Assembly (NCBI GenBank): GCA_964611095.1
Contig: CAZSWJ010000018.1
Span: forward strand, 1-22,438
DNA length: 22,438 nt
Direction of reading: 5' to 3'
Source: CAZKJL01 sp964611095
GTDB lineage: Bacteria; Patescibacteriota; Gracilibacteria; Peribacterales; Peribacteraceae
The position numbers and the translations under genes are program-made. Numbering within the stretch: position 1 is the first letter of the stretch; every line of letters begins with the position of its first letter. A model generated the notes under the pieces. That model was given only the letters and a program-made list of their open reading frames with translations, was not told where the DNA came from and did no database searches. Below, piece by piece: positions 19,681 to 22,438 of this stretch.

Positions 19681-19766
19681 GGATGGCGATTGGCGGGTAG
19701 CGGGTAGAAATTTGCCATGATCAAAACAGAGCAACGACTCGCTAGCCGCTACGCGCTACTCGCCTT
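19681..19766. repeat. Inverted-repeat element C (same family as B), between convergent genes
   Basis: Left arm core 19685-19707 and right arm core 19742-19764 pair over 23 nt with few mismatches, loop about 34 nt. It fills the whole gap between the sugar transferase stop (19677) and the stop codon of the exonuclease gene (19765-19767), so as RNA it could serve as a terminator for both. Its edge supplies part of that stop codon. Confidence 0.85.
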
Positions 19767-22065
19767 ACAAAAGCGGCATCTGCGCGTCGCTCTTCTTGGG
19801 CTTCGTCGGCTTCTTCGGCGCCGCTTCTTTCACGGGAACTTCTTTCTTCGCCGTTTCTCGGAGCGTAGGCAGGAGCGACTCCAAATATTTTGCGACCTCT
19901 TTGCCGTACTGCTTGGTGCGGAGTCTCTCGTCCAAAATATCGATGTGCGCACCCTTCTTGGCGTGCTTCCGGAACGTGCGGATGAGACGGAAGATGCGGT
20001 GCTTCAGGCGCGGAATGGAGTAATCGTTGAACGGATCTTTGCAGCGCTGCGCGCGGCGGCTCACGACGGGGTGCGACGGATGATCGAACGGCATCACCTG
20101 GAGCACGAGGCGGTCGACGGACTCGGGCGGAAGATTCACGCCTTCAAATGTCCACGGCGTCATCACCATGACGGCGGGCTCCTTGGCTTGTGCGAACTCG
20201 GCTTGCATGCGGCTCTGTCCGCCGTTGAACCCTTGGCACAGGAGCTCGACACCGATCTCCTCGGCGCGGAGCGCGTGCTTCACGTACAAATCTTCGATCG
20301 TTCGTTTGCTGGAGACGAGCACGATCATCTTGCCCGTGCACTCTTGGAACACGGCTTCCAGATTCACGCCCACGGGCATGGAAAGTGCGAGCGCTCCGTC
20401 CGATGGGGTGGGAGCCTTGATGACCTCGCTCGGCGTTGCGGACGGCACGATGGCCGTAAGTTTGTCGCCGCTTCCGGGCGGAATGAGGAGCGTGGTGTGT
20501 GTGGCCGAGTACAAACGATCGTGGAGCAGTGCGGCGATGTCCTCGGGCACCGACTTGATCATCTTGCTGCCGTCCATCATGGATTCGATCCACGAAATGC
20601 GGCCGGCCAAATTGTCGCGATTCAAAATGAGGAGCAGGTGGTTGAGCGGGAGCCTGGCCTGCTCGGGCAGGTCGCTCTCGAGCACGGTGTCGATGACGCG
20701 CTTCAGTTCGATGCACTCACGCGCCTCGAGGTCCGACGGTGCGAGGTACCGCAGATCCATCTCGTTGCGCACGCGTTCGGCCCACAGTTCGATGAGGTCC
20801 ACGCACTTCGTGAGCACCGCATTCCCCTGGGATGCGGCGCGCAGGCTGCTGATGGTGCAGTACCACGCAAAGGCGCTCGTGGCGGTGTCTTCCAGCATCG
20901 AGGCATCGTCGATGAGGAGCGACAAATCCTTGGGCAACGGCACGGGGAACTCAGGCGCACAGATGGAGAGCAAATGCTGATGACTGATGACCGCGGGGCC
21001 CGCGTCGGCTTTGGCACGGAGCGCTTTGTACTCCGGACTCTCGGCCTGGCACCCGAGCTTGCCCGAGAACACGGCGTACTCTTCGCCATGGATCGGCATG
21101 TCGGTGCGAACGGTCGGCTCGTACAGATAGAGCTTGATGACCATCGTGAGTTCGTCGGCGGTGAATGCTTGTTGTTCCAGGAGTCGCTTCACCGATTCGA
21201 TGCTCAGCACGAACTCCGGCGGATAAATGACGGTGACGTCTTTGGGGAGTGCCGAACGTTCGGCGGCGGCCTCGATATTTTTGACGGCGAGCCACGTCGG
21301 ACCCTTGAGTCCGGCGATGACGGACGGCGTGAACGCGGGGTCGATGGGCTCTTCGGCCAAGTGCACGGCGCCGAGGTCGGGCGGAGGCAAAACGACGGGC
21401 GCGATCTTGCCCAATGCCTTGGGAGCGGGTGTCTTGAGCCACGACGGGCGCTTGGACGCCGAGGACTGCACGGCGGCAAAGAAGCGTTTGTAGCCCTCGG
21501 GCCCGCGCTCGGAGAGGCGGATGATTTCGGTAAGATCGTCGGCGGGAAGTTGCGTGAGACGCTCGTAACATTTGGACAGAAGTTCCACCGTGGCACGGAC
21601 GTCGCCGAGCGCGCGGTGCGGCGGATCGTGCGTGAGCGAGAGCGCTTTGCTCACGTACCCGAGCGAGTAACTGGCGAGTTCGGGGAAGACGATGGACGCG
21701 AGCATCGCCGTGTCGATCCACGGACGCTCCGTGAGATCCCAGCCTTCGCCGCGGAGCATCCCGAGATCGAACTTCACGTTCTGTCCCACGATGACGGTGT
21801 CATCGGTGAGAAGTTTCTCCAGAATCGGCTGAATTTTCTCGAACGTCGGTTGTCCTTCGATGTCTTTGGGCGTGATGCGCGTGAGCATCTGCACCGCGGC
21901 TGGAATTTCGCAGCCGTCGGGCAAACTGAGCAGCTGGTCGTACTCGCTTTGGACCTTTCCCTTGTCGACACTGGCACATGCGATTTCCATGACGCGATGC
22001 ACCTTGGGCACGAAGCCCGTCGTTTCGGTGTCCAGGACCAGCAGGCGGAGAGAGGGCAAACGCAT
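19765..22065 (-). CDS. DEDDh 3'-5' exonuclease fused to a degenerate DinG-type helicase
   Basis: 766 aa from the ATG at 22065; the frame is open further up but would enter nusA and its terminator, and family homology begins at LRLLVLDTETTG. The N-terminal DnaQ/epsilon-like exonuclease (about 5-170) has all catalytic residues: D12, E14 (ExoI), D100 in GQNVKFD (ExoII), H150 and D155 in HRALGD (ExoIII). The rest follows the DinG/XPD-like layout: VISHQHLL and LLIDDAS (about 380-390) where DinG has a DEAH box, TFEGVNLP (about 640, motif V), and RLKHRIFRLIRT (about 690, motif VI). No Walker A motif exists, DEAH has become DDAS, and the motif VI QGxGR is altered. ATP-driven unwinding is therefore unlikely. 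A Lys/Pro-rich tail ends the protein. A -10-like TAAGGT (22079-22074) lies 8 nt before the start. Confidence 0.9.
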   Translation of the reverse strand: MRLPSLRLLVLDTETTGFVPKVHRVMEIACASVDKGKVQSEYDQLLSLPDGCEIPAAVQMLTRITPKDIEGQPTFEKIQPILEKLLTDDTVIVGQNVKFDLGMLRGEGWDLTERPWIDTAMLASIVFPELASYSLGYVSKALSLTHDPPHRALGDVRATVELLSKCYERLTQLPADDLTEIIRLSERGPEGYKRFFAAVQSSASKRPSWLKTPAPKALGKIAPVVLPPPDLGAVHLAEEPIDPAFTPSVIAGLKGPTWLAVKNIEAAAERSALPKDVTVIYPPEFVLSIESVKRLLEQQAFTADELTMVIKLYLYEPTVRTDMPIHGEEYAVFSGKLGCQAESPEYKALRAKADAGPAVISHQHLLSICAPEFPVPLPKDLSLLIDDASMLEDTATSAFAWYCTISSLRAASQGNAVLTKCVDLIELWAERVRNEMDLRYLAPSDLEARECIELKRVIDTVLESDLPEQARLPLNHLLLILNRDNLAGRISWIESMMDGSKMIKSVPEDIAALLHDRLYSATHTTLLIPPGSGDKLTAIVPSATPSEVIKAPTPSDGALALSMPVGVNLEAVFQECTGKMIVLVSSKRTIEDLYVKHALRAEEIGVELLCQGFNGGQSRMQAEFAQAKEPAVMVMTPWTFEGVNLPPESVDRLVLQVMPFDHPSHPVVSRRAQRCKDPFNDYSIPRLKHRIFRLIRTFRKHAKKGAHIDILDERLRTKQYGKEVAKYLESLLPTLRETAKKEVPVKEAAPKKPTKPKKSDAQMPLL

Positions 22066-22103
22066 GTGGGAACACCTTACCTGGAAACGCGGCCGCAGAC
22101 ACG

Positions 22104-22126
22104 AAAAAGGGACCCGTGCGGGCCCC
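22104..22126 (-). terminator. Intrinsic terminator after nusA
   Basis: On the minus strand GGGGCCC (22126-22120) pairs with GGGTCCC (22115-22109) across GCAC, followed by five T (22108-22104). Confidence 0.85.
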
Positions 22127-22150
22127 TCTTTTGGAATCGAATGAAGCGGC

Positions 22151-22438
22151 TTAGTCGGCCTTCTTCTCTTCCGTAGCCTCGGGCTTGTCCTCGGCTTTCT
22201 CGGCCTTTTCTTTCTTGGCCTTCTTGGGCTTCTCTTCTTTGGCTTCCTCGGCGGGCTTGGCATCCTCGGCGGCAGCCTCACCTTCGGCGGGAGCCGCTTC
22301 GTTCAAGAGAACGACCTGCACATCCTCGCCCTTGAGCTCGGCGAGCTTGGCTTTGAATGCCGGGAGCTCTTCGTAGTTGTACATGTCGAGCTCGAATCCG
22401 GAGAGCTGTGTAGCCAGGCGGATGTTCTGGCCCTTCTT
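22151..22438 (-). CDS. nusA: C-terminal end of transcription factor NusA, 5' part outside the window
   Basis: The frame is open from the right edge to the stop at 22151 (95 residues visible). The first 18 residues, KKGQNIRLATQLSGFELD, are the end of the second KH domain of NusA, an RNA polymerase-associated pausing and antitermination factor. A short linker (YNYEELPAFKAKLAELKGEDVQV) follows. The last ~45 residues are a low-complexity Ala/Glu/Lys tail instead of the acidic repeat domains of enterobacterial NusA. Residue 19 is a Met at 22384, which should not be taken as a start. Confidence 0.92.
   Translation of the reverse strand, partial: KKGQNIRLATQLSGFELDMYNYEELPAFKAKLAELKGEDVQVVLLNEAAPAEGEAAAEDAKPAEEAKEEKPKKAKKEKAEKAEDKPEATEEKKAD

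Noticed and set aside
22066..22281. N-terminal extension of the exonuclease-DinG protein
   Set aside because: It overlaps the nusA coding sequence and its terminator, is an Arg/Pro-rich antiphase reading of the nusA tail, and the exonuclease fold begins right after the ATG at 22065.

Overview
The window looks like a piece of chromosome from a small-genome candidate-phyla (CPR/Patescibacteria) bacterium, possibly of the Peribacteria/Peregrinibacteria type. This is an inference, not a proof. The support is a fairly high GC content, standard code with TGA used as a real stop (for example the 4-nt TGA/ATG overlaps at 10138 and 10557), very compact gene packing, no Shine-Dalgarno sequences, a self-contained type IV pilus locus, and large secreted proteins with poly-Ser and Thr-Ser-Gly linkers. 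There is no rRNA in the window. Two genes run off the edges: a thermonuclease-like gene on the left and the 3' end of nusA on the right.

Region 1 (1-2085, minus strand) is purH followed 4 nt later by a staphylococcal-nuclease-like secreted nuclease. A divergent promoter pair (2092-2142), whose -35 boxes lie on top of each other, separates it from region 2.

Region 2 (2153-12870, plus strand) is a type IV pilus locus. A lone receiver-domain protein, the extension ATPase PilB, the platform protein PilC, a 988-aa modular pilin, a pilin fused to a beta-propeller, a PilX-like protein and a PilW/GspJ-like minor pilin form one tightly spaced operon ending at 11174. Three paralogous major-type pilins follow, each with its own extended -10 promoter; two of the three are followed by a clear terminator. 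A membrane histidine kinase (12962-15151) closes the block. Its promoter is nearly identical over 19 nt to the promoter of the receiver gene 10.8 kb upstream, so the two may form a regulatory pair controlling the pilus.

Region 3 (15148-17340) carries a ZIP-type metal transporter and a cold-shock protein (minus strand), a divergent Fur-family regulator (plus strand) and an unrecognised gene (minus strand). A perfect 7-1-7 palindrome of the kind bound by Fur-family proteins overlaps the -35 box of the cold-shock promoter, between the cold-shock gene and the fur-like gene.

Region 4 (17381-19766) holds tRNA-Thr(TGU), a 19-bp partial copy of its 5' end, the RNase P RNA gene with a good promoter and terminator, and a polyprenyl-phosphate sugar-1-phosphate transferase gene. 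Three roughly 90-bp imperfect inverted-repeat elements of two families lie between these genes.

Region 5 (19765-22438, minus strand) holds a DEDDh exonuclease fused to what looks like an ATPase-dead DinG helicase, and the C-terminal end of NusA followed by a terminator. Across the window, promoters repeatedly place the predicted transcription start at or within a few nt of the start codon, and genes with real leaders have pyrimidine-rich, Shine-Dalgarno-free leaders.
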